Below are positions 1-9,165 of a stretch of DNA of 64,000 nt, piece by piece (the first letter of the stretch is position 1; every line of letters starts with the position of its first letter). The DNA lies in the NCBI GenBank assembly GCA_913020705.1, contig CAJWBY010000003.1, forward strand, positions 4,922-68,921, given 5' to 3'. The position numbers and the translations under genes were made by a program. The notes beneath the pieces are model-generated. The model searched no databases, was not told where the DNA came from, and was given only the letters and a program-made list of their open reading frames with translations. The stretch comes from an uncultured Colwellia sp. (GTDB lineage Bacteria; Pseudomonadota; Gammaproteobacteria; Enterobacterales; Alteromonadaceae).

Positions 1-655
1 TATTTGGGCTGTTTTTCGCTAACACTGACATGGCAAGCCCATGTGCAAGTAACAAATGATGTGCCGCTTTTTTACCGAATTCTCTGCCGACCTTACCTGG
101 AGCATGTACACCAATTTCATAACCTAGAAAGGCACTGCAAAATGGTTCATTAAGCGTAGCGTATGAATGTACAAGATCTCCAAAAGCTACTGTTATTAAA
201 TGTACATATTGTGCAAATTTATACGAGGTTTCTCGATTAAGCCAACCCCCATTATCTTCGAGGTGTTGAGGCAAATCCCAATGATAAAGTGTAACAAATG
301 CCTTAATATTGTGCTTTTTCAGTTCTTTCAAAATGTTTAAGTAAAATTCAACACCTTCAGGGTTAAGTTCACCAGATTCTGTTATCACTCTAGGCCATGA
401 AATAGATAATCTATACGCGTCTACACCTAATGAATCAATGAGCTCAATATCTTCATTCCAGCGATTATAGTGATCACACGCTATATCACCGTTTGAACCG
501 TCCGCAACAGTATTTTCTTTTGCGCAAAAAGTATCCCAAATACAAGGGAGCCTTTTATCTGCTGCACCTTCAATTTGAAATGATGCTGTTGCAACGCCAT
601 AGATGAATTCTTTTTTTAGCATCTTTGAGTTTATCGGTAATGAAATCTTATTCAT
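1..655 (-). CDS. GH1 beta-glucosidase, partial (3' end beyond window)
   Basis: Cytoplasmic family-1 glycoside hydrolase that would split beta-linked disaccharides or short oligosaccharides into glucose. The 218 visible codons begin at an ATG and carry the N-terminal GH1 signature (FIYGVATASFQIEGA, residues about 17-31), the YHWDLPQHLE segment of the barrel, and the acid/base motif TLNEP with Asn169-Glu170. The nucleophile half is outside the window, so the gene is cut by the edge and not broken. There is no signal peptide, which fits hydrolysis of imported sugar. Two LacI-type palindromes lie 54-122 bp upstream of the start, in the region shared with the divergent halogenase gene, so both are probably controlled with the rest of the sugar locus. 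Exact substrate (cellobiose, laminaribiose or other) cannot be read from sequence. Confidence 0.93.
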   Translation of the reverse strand, partial: MNKISLPINSKMLKKEFIYGVATASFQIEGAADKRLPCIWDTFCAKENTVADGSNGDIACDHYNRWNEDIELIDSLGVDAYRLSISWPRVITESGELNPEGVEFYLNILKELKKHNIKAFVTLYHWDLPQHLEDNGGWLNRETSYKFAQYVHLITVAFGDLVHSYATLNEPFCSAFLGYEIGVHAPGKVGREFGKKAAHHLLLAHGLAMSVLAKNSPN

Positions 656-708
656 TCTTTTATTAATCCTTACTGGAAACTTCTACTTAGGCTTTCTAAT
701 CTTTACAC

Positions 709-722
709 TGAAAGCGCTTACA
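709..722. promoter_or_regulatory. LacI-type operator 1 of 6
   Basis: TGAAAGCGCTTACA, a near-perfect palindrome centred on the CG step, matching the usual LacI-family operator form. It lies 54 bp upstream of the GH1 start and about 240 bp upstream of the halogenase start. The repressor gene itself is not in the window. Confidence 0.82.
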
Positions 723-763
723 AGTTCATATTAAAAAAAACGCTAAGTGAGTAAAAATTACTG

Positions 764-777
764 TGAAAGCGCTTACA
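764..777. promoter_or_regulatory. LacI-type operator 2 of 6
   Basis: Exact second copy of TGAAAGCGCTTACA, 55 bp from the first (centre to centre). Paired operators on the same region suggest co-operative or looped repression of the divergent GH1 and halogenase promoters. Confidence 0.82.
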
Positions 778-961
778 TTTAGGTTAATGTGTTATACAGA
801 AAAGGTCAACAGCTTTTAAAGCATTATTAATGATTTTTATTTAAATCCACAGTTAATAAAGCAAATAGTCATTAATCAAAACTATGAATGCCTATTACAT
901 TTTGTATGGTAGTAAACAAGCAACAATGTCTGAATGAATAAATTTTTATAGAGAGCGTATT

Positions 962-2473
962 ATGTCTGAAGCCATTAGAAAAATAGTGATTGTAGGCGGG
1001 GGCACAACGGGATGGATGGCAGCTGCAAGTCTTTCTCGTTTTATTGCTGATAAAGAAATATCTGTCACATTAATTGAATCACCCAACATTGGTACTGTTG
1101 GTGTTGGTGAAGCAATTATTCCTAATATTGTCTGATTTAATAAAGACTTAGGTATCGATGAAGTTGAATTAATTAAAGCAACCCAGGCGACATTTAAGTT
1201 AGGTATTGAATTTGAAAACTGGCATAAAAAAGGGGAAAGTTTTTTTCATCCTTTCGCCGATTACGGTCTTAAAATACAAAATGTTGATTTCCATCATTAT
1301 GTTAACCGTGCAAAATTATCAGGCAATGACCACAACTTGCAAGATTATAGTTTTGCCTGTGTTTTAGCTAAACAAGGTAAATTTGCCCAAGCAAATTCAG
1401 ATCCTCAATCGCCATTAGCTGATTATTCGTATGCTTATCATTTTGATGCCGTACTTTATGCTAATTTTTTACAGAAATTTTCTGTTAAAAAAGGTATCGA
1501 ACACATTTCTGCTAATGTTTGTGATGTTCAAATAAATCAAACATCTGGCTTTATTGAATCGGTTCAATTAGAAGATGGGAGAAAAATTGAAGGTAACTTA
1601 TTTATAGATTGCTCGGGGTTTAAAGGGCTATTAATTGATGAGGCAATGAAGGTAGGGCTTGATGATTTAAGTAAATGGTTACCCTGTAATAAAGCCATCG
1701 CGGTTCAAACTGAACTTATAACAGAACCTAAACCTTATACACGTGCTACTGCTAATAACGCCGGATGGCAATGGAGCATACCTTTGCAGCATCGCATGGG
1801 AAATGGCTATATTTATAGTAGCCAATTTACAAGTGCTCAAAATGCTGAAGATGAAATGTTGTCTACTGTAGATGGGGAAAGAATCAATAATGTTAGACAC
1901 TTTGATTTACCCTTAGCCAAACGAAAAGTTATTTGGCATAAAAACTGTTTTGCTTTAGGTTTAGCTGCTGGGTTTCTTGAACCACTTGAATCTTTAGGGT
2001 TATCCTTAATTCAATCAGGGTTATCAAAGCTCTATACTTTTTTTCCTGATAAGTCGTTTAATGAACATGATATGGCCGAGGTGAATCGATTACATAATGC
2101 CGAGCTTGACCGCGCCGTAGATTTTTTATCTCTGCATTATAAGTTAACAAAGCGTGATGATACTGAATTTTGGCGTTATTGTCAGAATATGCCCATAAGT
2201 GATGCTTTACGGCATAAAATTGAAGTGTATAAAAGCCAAGGTCAAATCGTTATGTATGACAATGAGTCATTCGAAGAGGCAAGTTGGTTAAGTATGTTTA
2301 CTGGTTTTGATATTAATCCACAACGCTTCGATGTAAGAGCAAAGAACATCCCGCTAGATGTTGTTGAGAAAAACTTAGCTCAAATGAAAAGCTCAATGAT
2401 TACAGCGGCAAAACAAGCAATGACTCACCAACAATTTATTGATAAGCATTGCCGTGCTCAGAGTGATAGATAA
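962..2473 (+). pseudogene. tryptophan-halogenase-family gene with in-frame TGA at codon 58
   Basis: Flavin-dependent halogenase family. From the ATG at 962 the frame is open to 2473 (503 codons, the family's length) except for TGA at 1133-1135. Before the stop is the FAD motif IVGGGTTGWM and GVGEAIIP; after it are TFKLGIEF (with the lysine that holds the hypohalous-acid intermediate in characterised family members) and the family motif WQWSIP. In the downstream paralogue the equivalent residue is Arg (TLRRF), so a single C-to-T change of CGA to TGA explains the stop. Translation restarting at 1337 would lack the FAD-binding N-terminus. Otherwise the gene looks intact, which points to recent inactivation, a sequencing error, or less likely readthrough. 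It is divergent from GH1 and convergent with its two paralogues. Confidence 0.88.
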
Positions 2474-2491
2474 GCGCAGTAAACGATATCA

Positions 2492-4006
2492 TTATAATTT
2501 TTCTGCTTTGCAGAATTCATTTATAAAATTATCGTGTGAAGGTTGTATTTTTGCTATAGCCGTTAAGCCTTTTTGACCTTGGTCCAAAATGCTTTTGAGC
2601 TTATCGGTATTCCATACATTTAACGTCGGATTGTAATTGTCTGGCTGAACACCCAAGCCTTCTAGCACTGAATACCAACTGGTAGGGCGAAACAATTCTT
2701 CATCTTTAATGTTAAGGGCGCCAGAAGCTTTAAACAATTTTAGCTTTTGTTCAAGTGTTTCCGGAAGTTCCATGTTTTTGCACCACAGCCAAAATTCACT
2801 GTCGGTTCGTGAAGTCTTGCAGTAATGCAGCACGAGAAAGTCACGAATTTCTTCGTAATCATCTCTAACATTTTGATTAAATTGACCGACCAATGCAGGA
2901 TTACAGCTTTTGTCAGGAAATAACTGAATGAAATGGGCTATTGATTTTGACACTAAATGAATTGCTGTAGACTCAAGAGGTTCAATAAAACCTTGAGCTA
3001 GACCTAGAGATAAACAGTTTTTAACCCAAGATTTTTTGCGCATTCCGGTCGTAAACGAAATGACTCTTGGCTCAGTAAGCACTTCACCTTTTACACAAGT
3101 AAGTAGGGTTTCTTTAGCTTGATCATCACTAATATATTTGTCGCAATAAACATAACCATTTCCCGTTCGGTGTTGAAGTGGAATGTTCCACATCCAACCC
3201 GCTTCTTTTGCTGTAGATGTTGTAAAAGGAGCCGTAGCACCGACATTTTTGGTTTGAACAGTAACTGCTTTATTGCAAGGTAGGTAATGCGCCCAAGACT
3301 CATAACCTGTATTCAAGGCTTTTTCGATGAGTTTTCCGTGAAAGCCTGAGCAATCAATAAAAAAGTCTGCCGCTATTCGTTTCCCGTTTTGTAATATTAA
3401 ATTATTGATATTACCATTATCGTGTAACGTCACTTCTTCTACTAAGCCTTCAGTTCTTTTTACGCCAATGTTTTCTGAAAACTTGCGAAGATACTTCCCT
3501 GCCAAAGATGAATCTAAATGTAAGGCATAATATGCACGTGAAAGTGGGGTGTTTTTTGCTTTGTGAGGATAAAAAAACTTACCTTGTTCTGCTAAAACAG
3601 ACTCGGGTGAATGCGCCATTAACGGTGTGTTGTCATTCTCAGCTTTACATTTAAGCCAACATTGATAAAAATCAAAGCCATCTATACTTTGCCCTAGTGT
3701 GCCAAAAGGATGAAAATAAGATTCTCCTACTGTACCCCAGTCTTCAAACTTAATACCTAATTTGAAACTAGCCTGCGTTTCTTTAATGAAATCTACAAGG
3801 TCGATGCCTAAACTCTCTAAAATGTTTATTAAAGGGGGGATTGTTGCTTCGCCAACACCTACAATACCAATGTCATCTGATTCGACAACTTCAATCTTCA
3901 TTGATGTGTCTTTAAAAATATTGCCGATAGTTGCCGCAGCTAACCAACCTGCGGTTCCGCCGCCGAGTATGACTATTTTTTCAATGGGAGCATCAGTAGT
4001 GTTCAT
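2492..4006 (-). CDS. tryptophan-halogenase-family flavoprotein (paralogue 2)
   Basis: 504-aa flavin-dependent halogenase-family protein, predicted to use FADH2, O2 and halide; the real substrate is unknown. Visible: FAD Rossmann motif IVILGGGTAGWLAAA near residue 10-24, GVGEATIPP, SFKLGIKFEDW with the conserved lysine, WMWNIP, and GLAQGFIEPLEST which carries the second conserved catalytic-site Glu region. The start has a good ribosome site (AAGGA, 6 bp) located in the end of the preceding halogenase, with 2 bp between the genes, so the pair is an operon downstream of the TonB receptor. Genes of this family recur beside TonB-dependent carbohydrate receptors in marine gammaproteobacteria; a role on a plant or algal aromatic or on a glycan-linked compound is inference. 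Confidence 0.9.
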   Translation of the reverse strand: MNTTDAPIEKIVILGGGTAGWLAAATIGNIFKDTSMKIEVVESDDIGIVGVGEATIPPLINILESLGIDLVDFIKETQASFKLGIKFEDWGTVGESYFHPFGTLGQSIDGFDFYQCWLKCKAENDNTPLMAHSPESVLAEQGKFFYPHKAKNTPLSRAYYALHLDSSLAGKYLRKFSENIGVKRTEGLVEEVTLHDNGNINNLILQNGKRIAADFFIDCSGFHGKLIEKALNTGYESWAHYLPCNKAVTVQTKNVGATAPFTTSTAKEAGWMWNIPLQHRTGNGYVYCDKYISDDQAKETLLTCVKGEVLTEPRVISFTTGMRKKSWVKNCLSLGLAQGFIEPLESTAIHLVSKSIAHFIQLFPDKSCNPALVGQFNQNVRDDYEEIRDFLVLHYCKTSRTDSEFWLWCKNMELPETLEQKLKLFKASGALNIKDEELFRPTSWYSVLEGLGVQPDNYNPTLNVWNTDKLKSILDQGQKGLTAIAKIQPSHDNFINEFCKAEKL

Positions 4007-4008
4007 TT

Positions 4009-5523
4009 TTATTCCTTAAAACCGCAGTATTGTCTTAAAAACTCAGGGTGGGTTTGCGTGTTTTTAACCTCATGTTTGATACCATTACGCATTTTTTTCA
4101 ACTCATTTGATAATAATTCAATAGAGAATTTATCGATAGATTTATCATAAGAATCAGGGCTAAAATTGAGTCCATCAAAAATAGCTAACCAGCTATCTTT
4201 TCCAAATATCTCCCAAGGATATTTAATAATATCTCCCTTGGTTTTAAAAGCGGCTATTTTATCATTTAATGTTTGTGGAATTGCCAAATCGCGGCAATGT
4301 TGCCACATAGGGGAATCAGTTCTACCATTTAATTTATAATGAAGAATGATGAAATCACGAACACGCTCGTACTCGTGGGCCATGGCATAATTAAACTTGT
4401 CAGCATCTTCTTGTGAGTATTCAGCTTTTGCTAAAAACGATGAAATTTTTTCGATGGCAGTTTCTACCAATGCAATACTGGTACTTTCTAAAGGCTCTAA
4501 AAATCCAGAAGTTAGACCCACCGCAATACAGTTTTTGTTCCACGATTTTTTACGTCTTCCTGGCGTGAATGAAAATGAACGGGGATCATTAACGAGCTTA
4601 CCTTTTATGTTTTTCAACATAGAACCGATCGCTTCGTCTGTACTGATAAATTCCTGACTGAAAACAATGCCATTCCCCATTCGGTTTTGTAAGGGAATTT
4701 GCCATTGCCATCCTGCTTTTTGTGCATGTGAAATGGTATATGGAACGGGATCTCCCACTAATTCACTTTGCACGGCAGCCGCTGTATCAGATACTAAATA
4801 CTCACTCCAATCTTCATATCCAGTTTTTAAAGCTTTTTCAATGAGTAAGGCACTAAAACCTGAACAGTCAATGAATAGATCGCCAGAAATAGTTAGGCCA
4901 TTATCTAGTTGCAGAGAGTCTATATTCCCCGTTGTATTGTTTAAACTCACATGATCAATTTTACTGTCAATGTGCTTTACGCCGTTATTGATTGAATAAT
5001 CACGCATAAGCTTGGCAAATAATCCTGCATCAAAATGGAGCGCCCAATCGAATATGTCTAATTGGTTTTTTGGCTTCATATTGGGATGCTTGAACTTATT
5101 ATCTCTGGCTAATTTAACACCAAGGGAATAATCAGAAAACGGCGTTGTATCACCACTTTGCCGTAACTTAGTAAAATAATGATGAAATGGAACACGATTT
5201 ACTTCTTGACCAAATAAACCAAAAGGGTGAATAAATGAGCTTTCATCACCAGACCATCCTTTAAACTGAATACCTAATTTACACGTAGCATTTGTTGCAC
5301 GAAGTACTTCAATGTCGGTAAAGCCTAATTTGGTATAAAAACGGCGTAGTGTTGGGATCGTTGCCTCCCCCACGCCTATCGTACCCATCGCTGAGGAATC
5401 TATTAGTGTTATATTAACAGGCGAATTTTTAAATTGTTGGCTTAATGTTGCAGCGGTCATCCAGCCCGACGTTCCGCCGCCGACAATAATGATATCTTTT
5501 ACTGCTCTTTTGATGGCATTCAT
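4009..5523 (-). CDS. tryptophan-halogenase-family flavoprotein (paralogue 3)
   Basis: About 504 aa from the ATG at 5523. An in-frame ATG at 5559 would add 12 residues but has no family equivalent; neither start has a strong ribosome site. Motifs: IIIVGGGTSGWMTAA, GVGEATIPTL, TCKLGIQFKGW with the conserved lysine, WQWQIP and GLTSGFLEPLEST. All residues expected for a working halogenase-type flavoenzyme are present. It sits 87 bp downstream of the TonB receptor and directly upstream of paralogue 2, on the same strand, so the three are probably cotranscribed from the operator-bearing promoter at 8.7 kb. It needs a flavin reductase partner, which is not in the window. Confidence 0.9.
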   Translation of the reverse strand: MNAIKRAVKDIIIVGGGTSGWMTAATLSQQFKNSPVNITLIDSSAMGTIGVGEATIPTLRRFYTKLGFTDIEVLRATNATCKLGIQFKGWSGDESSFIHPFGLFGQEVNRVPFHHYFTKLRQSGDTTPFSDYSLGVKLARDNKFKHPNMKPKNQLDIFDWALHFDAGLFAKLMRDYSINNGVKHIDSKIDHVSLNNTTGNIDSLQLDNGLTISGDLFIDCSGFSALLIEKALKTGYEDWSEYLVSDTAAAVQSELVGDPVPYTISHAQKAGWQWQIPLQNRMGNGIVFSQEFISTDEAIGSMLKNIKGKLVNDPRSFSFTPGRRKKSWNKNCIAVGLTSGFLEPLESTSIALVETAIEKISSFLAKAEYSQEDADKFNYAMAHEYERVRDFIILHYKLNGRTDSPMWQHCRDLAIPQTLNDKIAAFKTKGDIIKYPWEIFGKDSWLAIFDGLNFSPDSYDKSIDKFSIELLSNELKKMRNGIKHEVKNTQTHPEFLRQYCGFKE

Positions 5524-5610
5524 AAAGTCACATTGTTTTTTAAATAAAAAATCCGCCATAGATAAATCTACAGCGGTATTTGGTTTAAACTAATTGTTAA
5601 TAATCAACAT

Positions 5611-8600
5611 TTAGAATATTACACGGGCACCGAAAGTCCAACGCGCTTCATAAACATTTTGAAAAGCTTTTTGCTCTGAAAACTCTACATATGTTTGCTG
5701 ATACTCTTCTGTAATGTTTGATCCATTAATGTAAAGACTAACGTTTTCATCCCAGTTGTAAGTAACATTTACATCAAGCTGTGCGTAATCATCTTGGTAA
5801 AGAGACTGGTTACCTGTATTAGCATTACCTGCCGTCATAAGACGTGGGCTACGAGCATTGTATGCAGCACGAGCAGAAAACGTTTCGTTTTCATACCATA
5901 CCACAAAGTTGTAAGTATCTTTTGACATGCCAACAAAGGGTAAATCATCACCATGAATGTCTTTAGCGTCTTGAGAGCTTTCACTAAATGTATAGTTAGC
6001 ATCAACACCAAAATTTGCAAAAATACTGTCGTCGCCTAAGAAATCACTTAACGCCATTTTGGCACCAACTTCATACCCTGAAACATCGCCACCTTCACCT
6101 TGTACGTTTGCTGTAAAAGGGTGTGGTCCACGGCTAACGCCATCTGAATCTGGTTCATCGATCATGATAGTATCAGATTCGGTAAAACTCTCTATATCGA
6201 TGCCATAAGTAGACACATATGCCATAGAAGCATCACCTGTATACCATTCAGCTGTTAATGAATAGTTCTCTGAGCGCCAAGGGTCTAGTTCTGGGTTACC
6301 ATTTAATGTCCCGTTCACAACGCGCATACAACCACAGTCATTATCAAATACGGTACCAACTGTTTTACCAGCACCCCATTGATCCATATTCAAGGCTTGC
6401 ATATTTTTAGACCACGCTGCTCGAAGTACAACTTCTTCAGTAGCGGCATAAGCTAAGTTCAATGAAGGTAAGTAGTCGGTATAGCTTCTCTCTGTTAATA
6501 CATCACCAATATCTGGGCCTAAACCTGAATGCGGTAAATTAGGACCTACAAGGTTTTGTTTTACAGTTAAATCGGTTTCAACCACTTTCATACCGACGTT
6601 ACCCGTTAAGGCTTCCCATTCGAAATTTGCTTGTACAAAGTAAGTTATTTCATCTAAACCGACATTGTAAGTTGCACCACCATTTTCTGTACGAGCAACA
6701 TTTCCAAAGGTTTTTTCATGAAAGGCTTTCGGATCTCTAAAATTACTTGGGTCAATTGACCATATTCCAGGAATACCACCAACATTACCAAAATCTGTCT
6801 GCCACGAAACCGTCGTGTGTTCATCTAAAGCTGTAGGGTTTAATAGCGTATAAGGTGTCCATACACCATCTACATTTTCACCAGTACCTTCAACCTCGTA
6901 ACAAGGATCACCTTCAGCAGCGCCATTATATTGTTGATCAACCGCTTTCCATTGCGCGATATCACAGCCATCACCAAAATCTGATGTGTAAGTGAATTGA
7001 TCATGATCTACTTCCCTTTGGCTTAAGCGAAGACCAAAATCTACACTGGTAATAAAACCTTCATCAAGTAAGTAGTTCCATTTTGTACTGAAAGTCGTTA
7101 TTTCACTTTTATCATCGGTATTTCCTTCAGATGAAAAAGCACCAATATGGTATGAATCAAGGTCTGCCATGTAATCAGCGACACTCATTTGGCCTTTGCC
7201 ACCATTTACCATTTGGTCAAATCCACCAAATACAGGAAATTCACCTGATGCATCATGAGTGATCAAAAATGAGTCATCTTCAATACCTTGAGAAAATGAA
7301 CCATTACAACCACCTTGGTCGCCAATAATTTCTTCTCCATCATTACAATAAGCTGCAGGTGTTAACCAACCAGGGCCTGTAACAAGTGTACCTTGATCTA
7401 TGCTTAATATATCGCCTTCGCCATAAGCGTGACGCATTTTAGCGGTCGCTCTAGCAGTTGTTGCACGAACTTGACCTGTTAAAGCACCACCGTTATCAAA
7501 ATTTAATTCTAAGTTAAAATTTTGAGAATTTTCTTCATTTACGTTGGCTTGTGTAAATGTCTGCATGCGGTATGGGTTCATTGCAAAGGCATTAACACCT
7601 TGCCACGCATCACCATTAGCATCTGTAAACGTATCGCCAGTAGTACCTGTTGCAAAACCATAGTTATTATAATTCTGCCAGCGGTTATTATGATTGAAAC
7701 CACGACGTGCATTAAATCTGTCTTGTTGGGTATAGAAGTAATCAGCGGTCAACTCAAAGCCATCACCTAAGTCAGCTTGAAAAGACAATTGTAATGCATC
7801 ACGTTTTCTTTCTTCAGTTTTGTTAAAGGCAGTAAAACCATGAGGAACAATATTATGTGTTGTTGAACCATCGCCCGGAGCACCCCAAGCAAAGTTATTT
7901 TGTGTCCAGCCAATACCACCATTTTCTGATGTATCATTGTGACCATTATAATCGGTCGCTAAGTTAACTTCTGATGTTACAGCAGAAATCACGACTCCCC
8001 ATTTTTCAGCGTTGTAACCAATGAGTGCGTTTAAAAGTGGATCTGTTTCATCACTTATAGAGCCCTGTGTTACTTCTGCACCACCAGAAAAGGTAAACCC
8101 TTCCTGAAGTTGAAAAGGGCGACGTGTTTTTAAATCAATCGAACCAGCAATACCAGCGGCAGTATTACTAGATGTTGCTGTTTTATATACATCGACACCA
8201 GAGAACAATTGAGCGGGTAAATCACCTAAATCTGCACCTGAAGAATCAATGGTCGTAGCACTGAGGAAAACTTCACCATTCATTGTTGTGTCAATTTGAG
8301 GTAAACCACGAATTTGAACAGGTCCACCTTCACCGGCAACACGTTCAATTTGCACACCAGAAATACGTTGTAATGAGTCAGTGATAGTAACATCGGGTAA
8401 TTTACCGATGTCTTCTGCTGAAATACCGTCAACTTGAGAAGAAGCAAAACGTTTTGTATTTATACTTGCTTTACTACTGCCTCGGATGCCACTTACTTGT
8501 ATTACTTCAATTTCTTGTTCAGTTGCTTGTTTAGACACTTCTTCAGCCGATATTGCGGGTAATGCAGTAGCCCCCAATATAAATGACAAGCTCGTGGCTA

Positions 8601-8631
8601 TTTTAGATTTAGTGAATTTGTTCTTAATCAT
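5611..8631 (-). CDS. TonB-dependent outer-membrane receptor (carbohydrate type)
   Basis: 1006-aa receptor: signal peptide ending near ALPAISA (residue 29), TonB box around 41-48 (IEVIQVSG), plug domain with DSLQRISGVQIER and VQIRGLP, then a long beta-barrel ending WTFGARVIF with the C-terminal aromatic residue typical of outer-membrane barrels. The N-terminal pattern and length fit the Xanthomonas/Caulobacter-type TonB receptors used for oligosaccharide uptake. Its promoter region holds two LacI-type palindromes 43 and 102 bp upstream, and two halogenase genes follow on the same strand. Inferred job: import of the beta-glucan-derived ligand processed by the GH1, GPH and GH94 proteins. The ligand is not shown by the sequence. 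Confidence 0.92.
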   Translation of the reverse strand: MIKNKFTKSKIATSLSFILGATALPAISAEEVSKQATEQEIEVIQVSGIRGSSKASINTKRFASSQVDGISAEDIGKLPDVTITDSLQRISGVQIERVAGEGGPVQIRGLPQIDTTMNGEVFLSATTIDSSGADLGDLPAQLFSGVDVYKTATSSNTAAGIAGSIDLKTRRPFQLQEGFTFSGGAEVTQGSISDETDPLLNALIGYNAEKWGVVISAVTSEVNLATDYNGHNDTSENGGIGWTQNNFAWGAPGDGSTTHNIVPHGFTAFNKTEERKRDALQLSFQADLGDGFELTADYFYTQQDRFNARRGFNHNNRWQNYNNYGFATGTTGDTFTDANGDAWQGVNAFAMNPYRMQTFTQANVNEENSQNFNLELNFDNGGALTGQVRATTARATAKMRHAYGEGDILSIDQGTLVTGPGWLTPAAYCNDGEEIIGDQGGCNGSFSQGIEDDSFLITHDASGEFPVFGGFDQMVNGGKGQMSVADYMADLDSYHIGAFSSEGNTDDKSEITTFSTKWNYLLDEGFITSVDFGLRLSQREVDHDQFTYTSDFGDGCDIAQWKAVDQQYNGAAEGDPCYEVEGTGENVDGVWTPYTLLNPTALDEHTTVSWQTDFGNVGGIPGIWSIDPSNFRDPKAFHEKTFGNVARTENGGATYNVGLDEITYFVQANFEWEALTGNVGMKVVETDLTVKQNLVGPNLPHSGLGPDIGDVLTERSYTDYLPSLNLAYAATEEVVLRAAWSKNMQALNMDQWGAGKTVGTVFDNDCGCMRVVNGTLNGNPELDPWRSENYSLTAEWYTGDASMAYVSTYGIDIESFTESDTIMIDEPDSDGVSRGPHPFTANVQGEGGDVSGYEVGAKMALSDFLGDDSIFANFGVDANYTFSESSQDAKDIHGDDLPFVGMSKDTYNFVVWYENETFSARAAYNARSPRLMTAGNANTGNQSLYQDDYAQLDVNVTYNWDENVSLYINGSNITEEYQQTYVEFSEQKAFQNVYEARWTFGARVIF

Positions 8632-8673
8632 GATTTATCCCTCCCAATTGAAACATTTTATAATTATATTTTT

Positions 8674-8687
8674 AGTAAGCGCTTTCA
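8674..8687. promoter_or_regulatory. LacI-type operator 3 of 6
   Basis: AGTAAGCGCTTTCA (TGAAAGCGCTTACT on the other strand), 43 bp upstream of the TonB receptor start, placed where it would overlap a promoter. Confidence 0.8.
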
Positions 8688-8732
8688 CCCATTAATTAAG
8701 TTGCCGTGTGTAAGGGAAAATCAACAAACAAA

Positions 8733-8746
8733 TGAAAGCGCTTACA
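8733..8746. promoter_or_regulatory. LacI-type operator 4 of 6
   Basis: TGAAAGCGCTTACA, identical to operators 1 and 2, 59 bp from operator 3. Probably a second repressor site for the TonB receptor promoter. Confidence 0.82.
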
Positions 8747-8982
8747 TCAAAACTAAATCAAATTTAAATTAAGGTCAAACTTTATTTTTAATATTTATCA
8801 AAATATATGTGTGCTAATACAGGTTGTATCCTGCATTTTTATTTTTATCTTGCTGTAAATGTTGAGTTTATCTTTTACTTTTCTCAAGGTTTATTTATTT
8901 TAATAAAAGTGTGCTGGGCTGCATTTATTTGCCAATTAATATGTGGTTTTAGCCATGAAATAACACTCAAATAAAATTTATA

Positions 8983-8996
8983 TGAAAGCGCTTCCA
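8983..8996. promoter_or_regulatory. LacI-type operator 5 of 6
   Basis: TGAAAGCGCTTCCA, one mismatch from operators 1, 2 and 4. It lies 170 bp upstream of the chosen start of the GPH symporter gene. Confidence 0.77.
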
Positions 8997-9051
8997 TTTG
9001 TTTGGGTTTTTTGCTATTCCTATAAATAGAATATTAAAATCATTACCTGTA

Positions 9052-9065
9052 TGTAAGCGCTTACC
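9052..9065. promoter_or_regulatory. LacI-type operator 6 of 6
   Basis: TGTAAGCGCTTACC, palindromic through its central 12 bases, 100 bp upstream of the symporter start and 69 bp from operator 5. The rest of the 8632-9165 gap is AT-rich with no gene seen. Confidence 0.8.
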
Positions 9066-9165
9066 AATGGTGGTTGTAAACTTGCTTAGCATTAAGGTGC
9101 ATAAATACAGTTAGATGAATAATAGAGTAATTAACCTTTTACTTAGTCGGCAACAGGTGGGGAAA

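Noticed and set aside
962..1135. Recoding of TGA as Trp or selenocysteine
   Set aside because: The aligned residue in a paralogue is Arg, the other in-frame TGA (41087) replaces a probable Gly, and ordinary genes here end with TGA, so a recoding rule does not fit.
7522..7770. Plus-strand ORFs inside the TonB receptor, urease and kinase genes
   Set aside because: Shadows of well-supported genes; compositions are not those of real proteins and no ribosome sites precede them.
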